Of a stretch of 64,000 nt of DNA, positions 11,320 through 23,469 are shown piece after piece. Position 1 is the stretch's first letter, and every line of letters starts with the position of its first letter. A program made the translations under genes and the position numbers. The stretch spans positions 4,695,701 to 4,759,700 of the forward strand of contig NC_081149.1 of the NCBI RefSeq assembly GCF_958295425.1, read 5' to 3'. The stretch is from Solea solea. Its lineage: Eukaryota > Chordata > Actinopteri > Pleuronectiformes > Soleidae. Under the pieces are notes generated by a model that worked only from the letters and a program-made list of their open reading frames with translations, was not told the DNA's origin and did not search any database.

Positions 11320-13400
11320 TGCAGATAATATTTAAAAAAAAAAAAATTGGCTTACCCCCAAAGATTTTTTTTCCTTTTTTCTCTCTGGAAAAGGGTGATT
11401 TTTTTTAAATGAAACGCCTGATGCTCGACTCCAGGGGTGTTCCTTTTTTTTTTTGTAAAACTGATTTGCCACCACTATTTTTCTCTAAAGTGTGCGTTCT
11501 GACGAGCAAAGGTTTTTCTACGATGAAAGTTTGGAAAGTCGCACAATGTCGTTTAAGAACAAAGTTCAATTTTTTTTTTAAAAATGACGAGAGATGGAAA
11601 AATCACTGATAGAGACGTGATGAAGACGTGATGAAGGTGTGGTGAAGACATGATGGGAAAGACATTCATCTGCAGATGGACTGAGCTGGTTTTTTTCACA
11701 CAGTGAAGGTAAATTCCCTTATTTCAATCTTTTCTTGTCCTTGTTCTACCTGTGATGTTTTGTCTTTCACCTTCATTTATCTTCCAGTGAGTTCACTGAG
11801 ACAGAACTACGTGACCAACTTAAAGCAAACCTTGATTTAAAAGCATAAATCAATCTGTATAAAAGTCGATTTATTGACTTATAATAACGTCTATTTTGAT
11901 CACAGATGTCGGCGCAGACAACGAGTCCACCTCCATTTCTGCTTCATTTCATTTTTAATGAACTCAGAAATTGGTTTGCGGGCTCCCAATGTTCTGCTGG
12001 AACAAGAACAAACATTTCCTGTAATGTTGATGACATTTTAAAAAAAGGAGAGAGATTTTCAACTTTTTACAAACACAAAAACACTGTTTTATTGAGGGCA
12101 CACATTTTACTATACTTAATTTAATGTGTGATCAATATTTCTGGTCAATAATTATGACTTTTCGATCATATTATCCATGAGAATGAAAACACAGGAGAGC
12201 TAATGTGACACAATAGGATTATTTATCCTATGCTAATTAATATTAATAAATGTTTAGTTTAAGAGTAAAACATTAAAAATGTTAATTTGTACAAAGAGGC
12301 AACATGCTTATGTGTATAGGCTAATTTGGGGAACCATAAGTGATGCTATATTAGCATCTGATTCAACTCTATAAGCTAAATATCGAGTTCAAGCTGTTAG
12401 CTTAACATTACCTGACTCAAAACTCACGTATATACGTGTATGTATATACATATACATATACATATACATATATATGTATATATATACAGTATAATTTTAT
12501 ACATTTTAAGTATGACAAGAAGAGACAATTAGCTTTTTTTTACAAGATGGTAATGTTCGTTAGCTAGTAGCTCCCATATTACCCTTAGATAAGCTAGCTG
12601 TCAAAAAGAAGAGTCCATTTAAAAACAAAACCCAAACAGTTTATTTAAACAAAATGTGACCACAGTAATATTCATGCAATACTTGGGGAAACAAATCTGA
12701 AGCATTTTGATCCTGAAATTAGCTTTTTAATGTGTTCCAGAACGTAGGTGGAGGTCGAAATTGACTAATTTAACAGGAAAACAACCCGGACAAAAGATTC
12801 TAAGATGGCTGCCATTCACGTCAATAATAAAAACTTTATTGTTTCACATTAAATCACTCAAACACAAAGTACTGTTCAATTTTTGTGGGTGTAAATGTTG
12901 CTATGTTGTTTGTGTGAGGAAAAATACCATGTGCTTTTGCTAGCCCAAGATATATCCTTGTTTTTCTGTGTTTTTTACCCTGTTTTCTCAACTGTTACGC
13001 AATCTACTCGGAGGGGACATCGCTCCCAGTTCCGATGTAAAAGGAATGTGTTGTTGTACAGCGAAAATACTGTAATGTTACTGTAAAATGTTAGCTTAAC
13101 ATTCAAACTTTATCTACTCAAAATTCATTTATTTACATATTTAATTTAATTTCCAGGATCATGCCATTTAAAAACAAATACAACAAATTTATCACTAATC
13201 AGGAATTCTTTAATGAACCATGCAAGTTTGTAACTTGTGATTTTACAGGACTTTCCTCAGTTTTGTTCATTAATGGCTCTTAGTTTAAAGGAGGAATGTT
13301 TAAACAAAATAAGACACAATAACACATCTACTGTTGAATACGAGGTGTTTGTATTGTTGTTTGCTACTGCACAGTGGGTTCAGGCATCACAGGTAAACAT
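11320..13400. other. AT-rich intergenic sequence with TA/CATATA runs
   Basis: No supported exon is seen. There is a TA/CATATA microsatellite at about 12424-12490 and long A/T homopolymers. Short open frames here lack splice sites and family resemblance. Confidence 0.5.
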
Positions 13401-14107
13401 GAAATACACATTTTAGGAAGGGAAAATAAAATCATTCAGACAACAGTGACGACGACAACAACATGAGGGAGAATATTAATAAATTAAATATAAATTGCAG
13501 TTTTCAGAGAGAAGACTTCAGGTGTCCAAGGCCACTCGAGAACAAATCATAAATAAGTGCATCCGACATAAATAAATCATTTAAATCCAAAAGAAAAAGA
13601 AGAAAACACACTTTCTCAGACACACACTTCACATCATCTACCAAACGTCAAAGTGTTGCACGACAATTAACACAACACGATCACAGATTCTATCTGTACT
13701 GATTATTTCAAACATCTGAAGAATATTAGGACGGCAACAACTGAGCGATTAATAATCGTCAACTAATTTGACAATTAATTAATTATCGTGATCTTTCACT
13801 TCATTGTTTATGAAAATAATCGCGAGTTGCAGCCTTAGAACATATTGCTGTTTTGTTTTTGTTGGTCTTGAACTCTTTCAGCAGCGTAAGCAGAGGCGAC
13901 ACGCAGGGAGCGACAGTGAGCGATTGTCTCACAGGTCATTTCCTCGGTGTTTGATGAAGAAAGAAATGGTTCAGTCCGCGGTGAGGCTAAATTGTACGTC
14001 CCGACCCACCAAGCATGTGTCACCACACCTTCCTCCCTCTTTCTTCAAACGGGGAGAAATCAGCTCACACCTGAGCAGGTAAACCGGTCACACAGCACTC
14101 GCAGCAT
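13400..14107 (-). other. Probable 3' UTR of the SBK1-like kinase gene
   Basis: Sequence downstream of the kinase stop on the minus strand, with no further coding frame. It includes a fragment of the degenerate ATTAATCGATTAAT family near 13735-13850. Confidence 0.4.
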
Positions 14108-16369
14108 CTACACACAGATCTCGATGGGTGTGGCCACCAGGATGCGCCCTCTTTCGTTGTTTTCTCTGTTGGCCCGATCGTAGTCGCCGGTGGAGGACGG
14201 TGAGCTGTTGCTGGACGTGGAGGAGTAGTGGGTGTCCATCATGATGCTTCCCTTGGAGGCCACGCAGGCTGGAGACAGGCTCTGCTGCTTCAGTCTGTCC
14301 ACTAACACCTTTTCTTCAGACGAAGACGAGCTGATGTCCAGAGGAGGAGCGCTGCTCATAAAACCTTCACTGCTGCTGCTGCTGTTCCCGTTCTCCGTGT
14401 CCAACATCCAGCACTGGTTGATGTAGCTGAAGACTTCTTTGGCGGAGCACCGTCGCTCCTGCTCGATGGAGAGGAGCCTGCGAAACATCTGAAGACAATC
14501 AGCAGTGAAGCGGCGCCACTGTGACGGCACTGTAGCCGTCCGGCGACGCTGCCATCGGACAAACTCCTCGTAGAAGCTGTCGTTGGGCATGGCCTTCTCC
14601 CAGGGGAAGTTTCCTGTCAGCATGCAGAAGAGCAGGACACCAAAAGCCCACACGTCCGTGCTGTGGTCCACGCAGAAACTGTCCTGTCGCGAATTATCAC
14701 ACAACTCGGGCGCCGTGTACGGGATTGTGCCAGTCACGCGCCTCACCGGAGAGCCCGTGCAGCGAGTCATGCCAAAGTCCGACAGCTTGACCTTTCTGCA
14801 CTCCACGTCAAAGATGAGGATGTTCTCGGGCTTGATGTCCCTGTGGACCAGTTTCTTACACTGCAGGTAATCCAGAGCCATTGCCACCTGGTGGACACAG
14901 CGCTTTGCCACTGTCTCCGGGAGTCCCACCTGAACGAAGAGAGCACAAATTAGGACATGGACTCAGGACTAGGAAATGGTAATGCAACGAGTCTCATCAC
15001 GTCTCACCTGAGGAGGGATGATGTCGAACAGATCTCCAGCGAGCGCGTACTCCTCAGCGAAGACGTAGTGCTCGTGCGTCTCGATGGCGATGCCGTACAT
15101 GTTGATGATGAACGGGCAGGGCGACAGGTAAAGGGAGATGCTGTACTCTCTCAGGAAGCTCTTCAGTTTGGTGGTCTTCTTCTTCAGAAACTTAAGGGCC
15201 ATTTTTGTGCCTGGAAAAACAAGCACACGTTAGAAAAACGCCAATCTCATTCTCGTAATTTCAGGTTTGGGTGCCGGACAGCTCAGCTGGCGGAGCGAGA
15301 CCAAGTCCACGGGCCGGCTGCTGTGGTCCTCTGCTTGAGCAGCCTGTGGCTGAGAGGAGAGGAAATGTGCTTGTAACTGGAATGTTGCCTGAAGTGCCGC
15401 TGAGCTAAGTGAGTGTGTAAATATAAGAAATGTGAACCTACAACATTTTACACTATAACCAGGGTTCCCGCAGTGTGGTTGACGTCAGATTCAAGGACTT
15501 TCCAGAACCAATTCCATCAAATTCATGTACAGAATGTGCTGTCACAGCTTAAGATTGGAACGGCTTTAGCCATGATGGTGTCCACTTTTACTGATTTGGA
15601 CCAGTGATTGTCCTTGGGATCTTGGTCAAAGTCAGTCTTTGTCATTTGTCTTTGGTGAGACAGATATCTTGTAATTTTTATTTGCCAGACATCCCGTCAT
15701 CATTTACTCGCTCATTGTTCTGCATCATTACTCGGAGAGTAATGACGTGTCTCCACGTTTGTCCTGCGTAAGCCTAGTCTACATACATCAACCATTGCAG
15801 GGCATGAAACAGTAGGTGGCGTCGTAACAGACAAGGGAGACATTTTACCTAAATATCAACTTAACTTCTTTCTCGCACAAAATTCAAGCACTTTCAAGGA
15901 CCCATGTCAAGGACCCGTGGGAACCCTGCGCAATAGTTTGCTTCAAACCCGCTTTGTTTCAACAGATGCCTGATCGGACAAAGCAGTGGCAGTGGAAGCT
16001 TACTTTGCAATCAGGGAAAGCGTGACCTACTCTCTGGTAGGTGACGGCCACCGTAGTTCCCTGATGCACTTGGGAACAGGAGGGGTGACCAAATAGATGT
16101 CACTAATTCTTACACTTTAGACCTTTAATGGTGTGTTTATTTTCCAATTGTGCAACAACAAATACCAGTTTAATGAAGACCACTGTTTGGTTGTTACCTC
16201 TGATTTTATGGACGACCAAGTCCACCTTCCCATAGGTTCCTTTCCCCAGTTCCCGGACGACCTCAAAGTATTTGTTGACGTCCAGTTTCTCCAGGTTCTG
16301 CGCAGCAATCAGCTGCAGCTCCTCCAGGATGTCGATGGAGGCGCAGGAGCCATTGGTCGAGGAGTTCAT
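14108..16369 (-). CDS. sbk1: SBK1-type serine/threonine protein kinase
   Basis: Three coding exons on the minus strand join in phase: 16369-16198, 15210-15008 and 14929-14108, giving 398 residues. Kinase motifs: glycine loop [11 protein letters not shown] (about 42-52), ATP lysine in MALKF (64), HRDIKPEN (154-161), DFG (176-178), GTIPYTAPE activation segment, and [20 protein letters not shown]. The kinase domain is followed by a Ser-rich tail ending [10 protein letters not shown], which matches the conserved SBK1 C-terminus. SBK kinases are single-domain Ser/Thr kinases first described in brain; substrates are poorly known. The start ATG lies 13 nt inside an exon whose acceptor at 16382-16383 can accept a non-coding first exon at about 19545-19750. 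All catalytic residues are present. Confidence 0.92.
15460..15928. mobile_element. hAT-like MITE in kinase intron 2
   Basis: It starts CAGGGTTCCCGCAG and ends CGTGGGAACCCTG, giving inverted ends with the CAG/CTG termini of hAT elements. The 8-bp flanks do not match, so the target duplication has decayed or the ends are slightly off. An internal segment (GCAGGGCATGAAACAGTAGG) recurs in a partial copy at 43390-43740. Confidence 0.6.
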
Positions 16370-16497
16370 TCTTGTGGAGGTCTGCAGGGGGATAAGTGGG
16401 CTGATCTGGTCTGGAGGCGGATGTTCCTGGAGCAGGAGGAGCAGGAAGGAAATCAGGGTTCAAGATGTGGAACAGAACCCACCCACAACACAAACAC

Positions 16498-16514
16498 ACA
16501 CACACACACACACA
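16498..16514. repeat. (CA)n microsatellite
   Basis: A short CA run near the 5' side of the first coding exon of the kinase gene. Confidence 0.8.
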
Positions 16515-17324
16515 CAGAAAATGAATGGTTATCACCATCACGGGGAAACGAGAAAAGCTTTGAGCCCAGGCCAAATGATCGGTTATGTAACCTCTGATTT
16601 ATTCTTCTAAGACCTCAGTCTCCATTTTTTAGTTTCTGTGATTTTTCAGCTTCTAAAATGTGAACATGTTCTAGTTTCTGTGATTTTTCAGCTTTTTAAA
16701 TGAATATTTTCTAGTTTCTGTGATTTTCCAGCTTCTTAAAAGTGAATATTTTCCAGCTTCTTAAATGTGAATATTTTCTAGTTTCTTAATTTTTCTTTTT
16801 TTTTTTTTACATGTTTTGATGCCTTTCTGCAGTATTACAGTTAATGTGACGTCTTTGCCAAGTTTACAACATGATTTCTTTGTGGTTGAGGTCAAGGAAT
16901 AAAGTCATCGATTGTTTGTTGCTGAAATAATTAACTTGTACTTTGAGACAGATTTATTGGTACTTCTTATATTAAATCTGTGCAATAAAGCATTGTGCTT
17001 TTAACCCAGTGAGATTGAATATATTCGAAAGACAGCATCTCTGGATAAAAAAAAACAACAAAAAAACTGCATCTGCTGCTGATGAAAGTGGGACAAGCAG
17101 GTAAAGACGATGAGTCAGCAGGACCCACACAGGCCGTTTGTCTGTCAGTGGTCCACTCAGCGACACTGTGACAAGGTCAATAAAACACAAGTGGATGAGA
17201 CAGTGTGTGTGTGTGCGTGGGTCTGTAATGAGATTTTTCCTAATTAAAATTCGACCTGTTTTATCAAACATCAGCATTTTAATCCTGTTTGATCTGAAGC
17301 TTCACACAGTGAGGTGTCAAAACA

Positions 17325-18335
17325 TCATAGTTTAGTACGTCGTCCAAAAAGTCATAGTTTAGTACGTCGTCCAAAATTTGACAAAAAAGTCATAGTTTAG
17401 TATGTCGTCCAAAATGTGACAAAAAAGTCATAGTTTAGTACGTCGTCCAAAATTTGACAAAAAAGTCATAGTTTAGTATGTCGTCCAAAATTTGACAAAA
17501 AAGTCATTGTTAGTATGTCGTCCAAAATGAGACAAAAAAGTCATAGTTTAGTATGTCATACAAATTGTCATAGTTTACTATGTCGTCCAAAATGTGACAA
17601 AAAAGTCATAGTTTAGTACGCCGTCCAAAATGAGACAAAAAAGTCATAGTTTAGTACGCCGTCCAAAAAGTCACAGTTTACTATGTCGTCAAATAAAGAC
17701 AAAAAAGTCATAGTTTAGTACGCCATCCAAAAAGTCATAGTTGAGTATGTCGTCCAAAATTTGACAAAAAAGTCATTGTTAGTATGTCGTCCAAAATTTG
17801 ACAAAAAAGTCATAGTTTAGTATTTCGTCCAAAATGAGACAAAAAGTCACACTTTAGTATGTTGTCCAAAACTGCACCAAAAAGTCATAGTTTAGTATGT
17901 CATCCAAAATTTGACAAGAAAGTCATAGTTTAGTACGTCGTCCAAAATGAGACAAAAAAGTCATAGTTTAGTACGTCGTCCAAAATGAGACAAAAAAGTC
18001 ATAGTTTAGTACGTCGTCCAAAATGAGACAAAAAAGTCATAGTTTAGTACGCCGTCCAAAAAGTCACAGTTTACTATGTCGTCCAAAAAAGACAAAAAAG
18101 TCATAGTTTAGTACGCCATCCAAAAAGTCATAGTTGAGTATGTCGTCCAAAATTTGACAAAAAAGTCATTGTTAGTATGTTGTCCAAAATTTGACAAAAA
18201 AGTCATAGTTTAGTATTTCGTCCAAAATGAGACAAAAAGTCACACTTTAGTATGTTGTCCAAAACTGCACCAAAAAGTCATAGTTTAGTATGTCATCCAA
18301 AATTTGACAAGAAAGTCATAGTTTAGTAAAAGGTA
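17325..18335. repeat. 37-bp satellite array with higher-order repeat
   Basis: About 27 degenerate copies of a unit such as AAAAAAGTCATAGTTTAGTA followed by CGTCCAAAATGAGAC. A segment beginning TTAGTACGCCGTCC at 17651 recurs at 18044 with the same sequence of variants (offset 393 bp), showing segmental amplification of a multi-unit block. It fills part of the kinase gene's first intron. Confidence 0.92.
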
Positions 18336-18390
18336 AGGGTTATATATATATATATACAGTATATATATATACACATTATGTATAGATTTA

Positions 18391-18573
18391 CACTGTTCAT
18401 CCAATCAAAGAGTCTGGGGATGAAAAAAAGACAAAGACAGCGCTCATTAAGAGACACTTGTCCCTGCAGCTCCCTGAGCTCCTGCTCCCCGGAGGAGCCT
18501 CGAGGTCCCGCCTCATGGACGAGGACAAGACTCCAGACTGCGAGTTTGGGAAGAAGCTGATCAACATTTTCTG
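18391..18573 (+). other. Possible terminal exon (unplaced)
   Basis: After an AG at 18399-18400 an open frame runs to a TGA at about 18571-18573. It reads ESGDEKKTKTALIKRHLSLQ, then LPELLLPGG and DEDKTPDCEFGKKLINIF. The composition is protein-like and free of simple repeats. It lies antisense in the kinase gene's first intron, next to the 37-bp satellite. No partner exon or family was recognised; it may be a real last exon, a retro-fragment or chance. Confidence 0.25.
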
Positions 18574-19059
18574 AACCAATGAATCAATGATGAAAACATG
18601 AACGGCTTCACACTTTGACTGTGTAAGCTTTTATTTTGAAGACTTCTGCTGCTGCTGCTGCTGCTGATGATGATGATGTTGCTGCTCTCAGACATCGTCA
18701 GTAAATCAATGGCAGAATAATTACAGCAGAGGATGTAGGTCAGGTTATTCCTTCTACTGTCTCACTTATGGATGCATTTTTAAAACCATATAATCATGTG
18801 ATTAATAAATAATTGTCTTCAGCAGAGACAACACACACCTGAAGAAACATGACAAAAGTGCTGAGTTATCATCTGACTGTTGATTGTGCATTAAGTCGAG
18901 AAACAGTCGCCTGTGCAAGAGTAAAAACATCAGCAGCACGAGAAATCAAAGTCGAGCAGGAGAAACACAGGGTTCTCAAAGTGCGGCTCAGGACCCACGT
19001 TAGTTTTATGTTTTAAATAACAAACGTAAAATGTATTCATTTATAAAAACATCACTTAT

Positions 19060-19290
19060 TTTATATGTATATGTATGTGTATATATATATATACACACAT
19101 ATATGTATATATGTGTATATATACATATTTATTGAGCCATGTCACAATTATACATATACATGTATGTGCGTATATATATATACGCACACACATATATGTG
19201 TGTATGTGTTACATACACATTACATTTACAGATTGACAATAAAAAAATCAGATCACTGATGACACACACACACACACACACACACGTGCA
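19060..19290. repeat. TA/TG/CA microsatellite cluster
   Basis: Alternating TATATA/TGTGTA segments at about 19065-19215 are followed by (CA)n at 19261-19286. Open frames here are artefacts of the dinucleotides. Confidence 0.85.
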
Positions 19291-19544
19291 GCTGGGACAC
19301 AATAGCCTCTCACAGCAGCGTCATTGTTCTGGTCAGTGTTTGTGTCACAACTTTGGTTTATAATTTATTTATGATTTATTTATAATTTTCACTGTTTTCA
19401 TGTCTGTGGGGATTGAAGGTGATTGACAGCTGGTTTTTAATCCACAGCACGTGGAATCTGATGTAAACATTTAAATCATTAAATAATCAGCTGATTCTCT
19501 TTGTTTTTTTGTTTTGTTTTTTTAAATAATGCAGATGATCTTAC

Positions 19545-19860
19545 CTTTCACAATAACATTTCAATCCATCCACAAACACCGGACTCTTCCGCTCGTACAG
19601 GAAAACCACGCAGATCCTTCAGCTGTTGACGATATTTGATGATATTTGTTTGTATTGTTGTTGTTGAACCTCCGCAGACACCGGAGCTGCTCCGTGCTCT
19701 CAGCCGCTGATCCCTCACTATGTATCGGCCTCTGAGCAGCAGCTTCTCTCGGAGATGCTCTCTATTGTCTGCGCACTGAGAGCGAGGCCCCGCCTACCGC
19801 CGCGCCCCGTCCAATCAGAGCGCAGAGCGCGGTGTTCAGGTTCCGTCGGTATTTTACAAA
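19545..19860 (-). promoter_or_regulatory. CpG-rich promoter and non-coding exon of the SBK1-like kinase gene
   Basis: On the minus strand a consensus donor (AAAG then GTAAGA) lies at 19546-19540, at the end of a GC-rich stretch. The stretch includes CCCCGCC boxes and an ATTGG/CCAAT site near 19809-19816. The exon can splice to the acceptor just upstream of the kinase start codon. The promoter is inferred from composition and splice sites only. Confidence 0.5.
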
Positions 19861-19884
19861 ACAAACACATTATATTCTCATTCT

Positions 19885-19889
19885 TTCTG

Positions 19890-19932
<43 letters not shown>

Positions 19933-19998
19933 ACCTAATATGTATATGTATGTAACTAACATATGTATATATACATATATATACATATGTATATGTAT

Positions 19999-20045
<47 letters not shown>
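19885..20045. repeat. (TTTC)n and (TA)n microsatellites
   Basis: A TTTC run at about 19885-19931 is followed by mixed TATG/TATA and a pure TA run at about 20008-20040. Confidence 0.95.
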
Positions 20046-20339
20046 GGGCATTATTTCCAGGTCATTTCACATGTTTTTCAATAAATTATATTAAGGTCGC
20101 TTAATATATTACATTATGATTAAATCTGATCCTGTTAGGAATTATATTGTGATTTGGGTCACGATTGTTCGTAGTTAGTCGAATCCGTATTTCAGACGGT
20201 GGACTCATGAGAACGTCATTGAACGCAGCACGAGGGAAAATCAAAGCACAGCATGTCCCCGCTGAAATGGAGCAGGGATTTCAAGCTGCACATTCAAATC
20301 CATGCTTTTTTGCAAATGTGCAGCACAAGTTGACATTAA

Positions 20340-20590
20340 TTAATTCATCCATTCATCTTCTACTGCTGTATCCTACACATGTGGATTGTGGGGGCCCTAT
20401 GTCCGCTGACATAGGTAGAAACATAGGGGTCACTCCCTGGACAGATCGCCAGTCCATCTCAGGGACATAGAGACTGAATACCCAAATCAGCATGTTTTTG
20501 GACTGTGAGAGGAAACAGAAGAACCTGGAGAAAAGCCACGCACACACGGGCAGAACATGCAAACTCCATGCAGAAAGACGACATTAATTC
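20340..20590 (-). mobile_element. SINE/LINE-related repeat body
   Basis: On the minus strand it carries GGAGTTTGCATGTTCTGCCC, TCCTCTCACAGTCCAAAAAC, GATGGACTGGCGATCTGTCC and a GAAGATGAATGGATGAATT tail. This is the classic order of a very common fish interspersed repeat. The tRNA head is missing. It lies just 3' of the coiled-coil gene. Confidence 0.75.
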
Positions 20591-20682
20591 ACTTCAATTC
20601 AATTCAGTTCAAATGAAAAAGTCAAGGGACTCATGGAGCAGTTTTAAAAAAGTTTAAAAACACATGAAGACATTTTGTAGTT

Positions 20683-21477
20683 CTACTTCTCCTTGTTCTT
20701 CTTTTTCTTCCTGCTCTTCAGAAAATCAAAGATTCTGATGCGCAGTGACCTCCTGTGCTCAGGTTCCAGCTGTAGAGCCTCTAAAAGTGTGAGATACTTG
20801 CCCTTTGTCTTCTGCTTCTTCTTGGTCTTGGTCGTCCTCTGGAGAGCCTGCCTGCCGGCCCTCTTCTCAGCGTCGAGCTGGAGGACCAGCTGCAGGTGGC
20901 TGGAGGCCAGCCGCCGCAGGTTCTGAAGGACCGCGTCCTGCTCCCTCTCCTTCATGATGTAAGCCTTGCTTTGCTTGTAAACCTTGTCGGCGAGTATGGC
21001 GCTGTGTTCCTGCAGATGCTGCCTGGAGTCTCTCTCCGTGTGGAGACCGATGGACAGATGGAGGTTTTCTGAGACCAGGTCGTTCACCTCTGACTTCAGG
21101 GCCTTTGCTTCTTGGTGGAGATTGTCCACCTCGGTCCTCAGATGTTGGATCAGCTGCTGAGTCTTTTGCTCTGTATCAGTGTGAGACTTTCTTTCTGACT
21201 CCAGTTGCTGCTGCAGGAGGTCTTTCTCTTCCACAACCAGGTTCAGCTCCTGAAGCAGGTCCTCCAAAACTGTTGCGATCTGACCAGAGTGGTTTGACAG
21301 AGACTCTGTCGTCGTCCCTGTAGCCACACTGACATTAGAGTCAGCAGAGACCCCTGCTTCTTGAAGGTGACCATTTAACTCCATGCCCTCGACAGAAGTC
21401 CTGTTTCCGGCGTCTGGATCCTGGCGTTGCTGGAGCTGTTTCTTGGAGGCAAACAATGTGAATCCTTTGAAAGGCAT
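20683..21477 (-). CDS. Uncharacterised coiled-coil protein, single coding exon
   Basis: An uninterrupted minus-strand frame of 264 residues. The first ATG (MPFKGFTLFASKKQL) is at 21477; a longer reading would need a GTG start, so ATG is chosen. Residues of about 45-195 are rich in heptad Leu/Glu/Gln (VLEDLLQELNLVVEEKDLLQ, QQLIQHLRTEVDNL), predicting a long coiled coil. The C-terminus is very basic and ends FLKSRKKKKNKEK. There is no signal peptide or membrane segment. I do not recognise the family. The lack of introns and the length suggest either a small real gene with a non-coding upstream exon or a retrocopy. There are no frame breaks. Confidence 0.6.
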   Translation of the reverse strand: MPFKGFTLFASKKQLQQRQDPDAGNRTSVEGMELNGHLQEAGVSADSNVSVATGTTTESLSNHSGQIATVLEDLLQELNLVVEEKDLLQQQLESERKSHTDTEQKTQQLIQHLRTEVDNLHQEAKALKSEVNDLVSENLHLSIGLHTERDSRQHLQEHSAILADKVYKQSKAYIMKEREQDAVLQNLRRLASSHLQLVLQLDAEKRAGRQALQRTTKTKKKQKTKGKYLTLLEALQLEPEHRRSLRIRIFDFLKSRKKKKNKEK

Positions 21478-21914
21478 TACCGTCACTGTCGGTGCCCTTT
21501 GTTCTTCTTATTTGGTATTTATGGAAGTTATGTGATTCTTCTTCTCTCCCTTGACCTGCGGCGCTGAATGATGATGTCACAGCAGGTAAGGCTTTGATCT
21601 TCCAGTTTCCAGTTCTTTCTGTCAAAACTCCAGTTTTAATGCTGCTTGTTAGACAGGTCTTTATATTTATATTTATATGAGAATCGGCGATTCTAACCTT
21701 ATCGCTATTGGCAACAACAACAAGGAGTGATCACACAACATAAAAAAAATAAATATAAAATAATTTTAAAAAACACTTAAAAACAAAATTACACAAAAGG
21801 TAAATAAACAATTTAAAGTGGAGAACAAAATCCGTCTGTGTTAGAAAACAAAATGGATCACTTCCTGTGTGCAGCGCGGGAATGTCACCACGCTGATGAC
21901 TGCACATCTCTGAG

Positions 21915-22108
21915 CCTGGTTCTGTCAGAGATTTCTTCCTGTAAAGATGGAGTTTTTTCTCTCCACTGATGCCTATTGTTTGCTCATTGTGTGAACTGTT
22001 GGGGTTCTCTGCTCTCCTTGATGTTGTCTATGTACAGTGCCTTGAGATAATGTATCTTATGATTTGGCGCTATACAAATAAAATTGAATTTAATTGAATT
22101 GAATTGAA
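21915..22108 (+). mobile_element. LINE/SINE 3' tail
   Basis: The sequence reads TTTCTTCCTGTAAAGATGGA, then CAGTGCCTTGAGATAA, then GATTTGGCGCTATACAAATA, and ends in a (TTGAA)n tail. This is the standard 3' end of a common fish non-LTR retroelement. Only the end is present. Confidence 0.75.
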
Positions 22109-22855
22109 TAACCTATCTACCAACCAACTACCACCCAACTACCAACCAATTACAAACCAACTACAACCAACTACCATCTATCAACCAACTACCAACTACT
22201 AGACAACTACCAACCAATTACAAACCAACTACAACCAACTACAAACCAACTACCAACCAATTACAAACCAACTACAACCAATTACAAACCAACTACCACC
22301 CAACTACCAACCAACTACCAGCCATAAAAAAACAACCAATAACCAACTACCAATCTACCAACCAACTACCAACCGATTACAAACCAACTATACAACCTAC
22401 TACCAACAAATACCAACTACCAACCAACTACCAGCCATCTACCAACCAATTACAAACCAACTACAACCAACTACCACCCAACTACCAACCAATTACAAAC
22501 CAACTACAACCAACTACCACCCAACTAAAAAAACAACCAATAACCAACTACCTATCTACCAACCAACTACCACCCAACTACCAACCAATTACAAACCAAC
22601 TACAACCAACTACCACCAAACTACCAACCAATTACAAACCAACTACAACCAACTACCACCCAACTACCAGCCAACTAAAAAAAACAACTAATAACAACTA
22701 CCTACCTACTACTAGCCAACTACCTATCTACCACCCAACTACCAACCAATTACAAACCATCTACAATCAACTACCTTTCTTCCTATCTACCAACCAACTA
22801 CCTACCTACTAACCAATTACCAACCAACTACCAACCAAATAACAACCAGCCACTT
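22109..22855. repeat. CCAACTAC minisatellite
   Basis: About 750 bp of ACCAACTACCAACCAATTAC-like units with one strand almost free of G. Larger blocks (ACCAATTACAAACCAACTAC then AACCAACTACCACCCAAC) recur at irregular spacing. It directly follows the TTGAA tail of the retroelement. Confidence 0.95.
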
Positions 22856-23162
22856 AATCGTAAACCTTGTGTAAACTTGTCCGTCTGAATCGTTGCTGGA
22901 GGACACAGTGGAGACGTTACAGTGGTTTTCCTGTGAGACGTTAGCGAGCAGATCATTAGCTGACTGTTGGCTCATTATCATTAAAACACGTCCAGCTGCA
23001 TTTGTTGATCGAGTCTCCTCAGGGCAGGAATAATGAGCTCCCAGGGCTGGAGATAGAGAGAGAGAGAGAAGCTGTGGCTGCGTCTCTTTAAAACAAAGAA
23101 GTGCACGTCTGCCAAACACACTGAATTTTAATTCAAGGTCAATATGAGACTTTGCAACAAGA

Positions 23163-23194
23163 AATGAATGAATGAATGAATGAATGAATGAACA
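23163..23194. repeat. (ATGA)n microsatellite
   Basis: A GAATGAAT tetranucleotide run of about eight copies. Confidence 0.9.
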
Positions 23195-23469
23195 GTCACT
23201 TCATCACATCAGACTCTGCAAAGACTCAGATTAATTTAGAAGAACCTTAAAAACAAGTGAAAAGCATAAAAAGCTGACATTTGGCTTGGTGCTTAAAGGT
23301 ATAGTTCAGGTTTTTGACAGATGACACAGTAAAGATGCCAAATAGGAACACAAAGAAGACTTAAATAAAATGTACACCTGCTTAAATCTATTATATGTTA
23401 AGAATAGGAACAGATTTGCTGTTTTGTCTCAGTGTAAGAGAGACCTTTTCAACTGGAAATGAGAGTTTG

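Noticed and set aside
13804..14183. Plus-strand frames downstream of the kinase stop
   Set aside because: They overlap the kinase 3' UTR and last exon on the other strand and show no family signal.
17325..18335. CRISPR-like array of short repeats
   Set aside because: Units are contiguous and mutually similar with no unique spacers, in a eukaryotic intron. It is a satellite.
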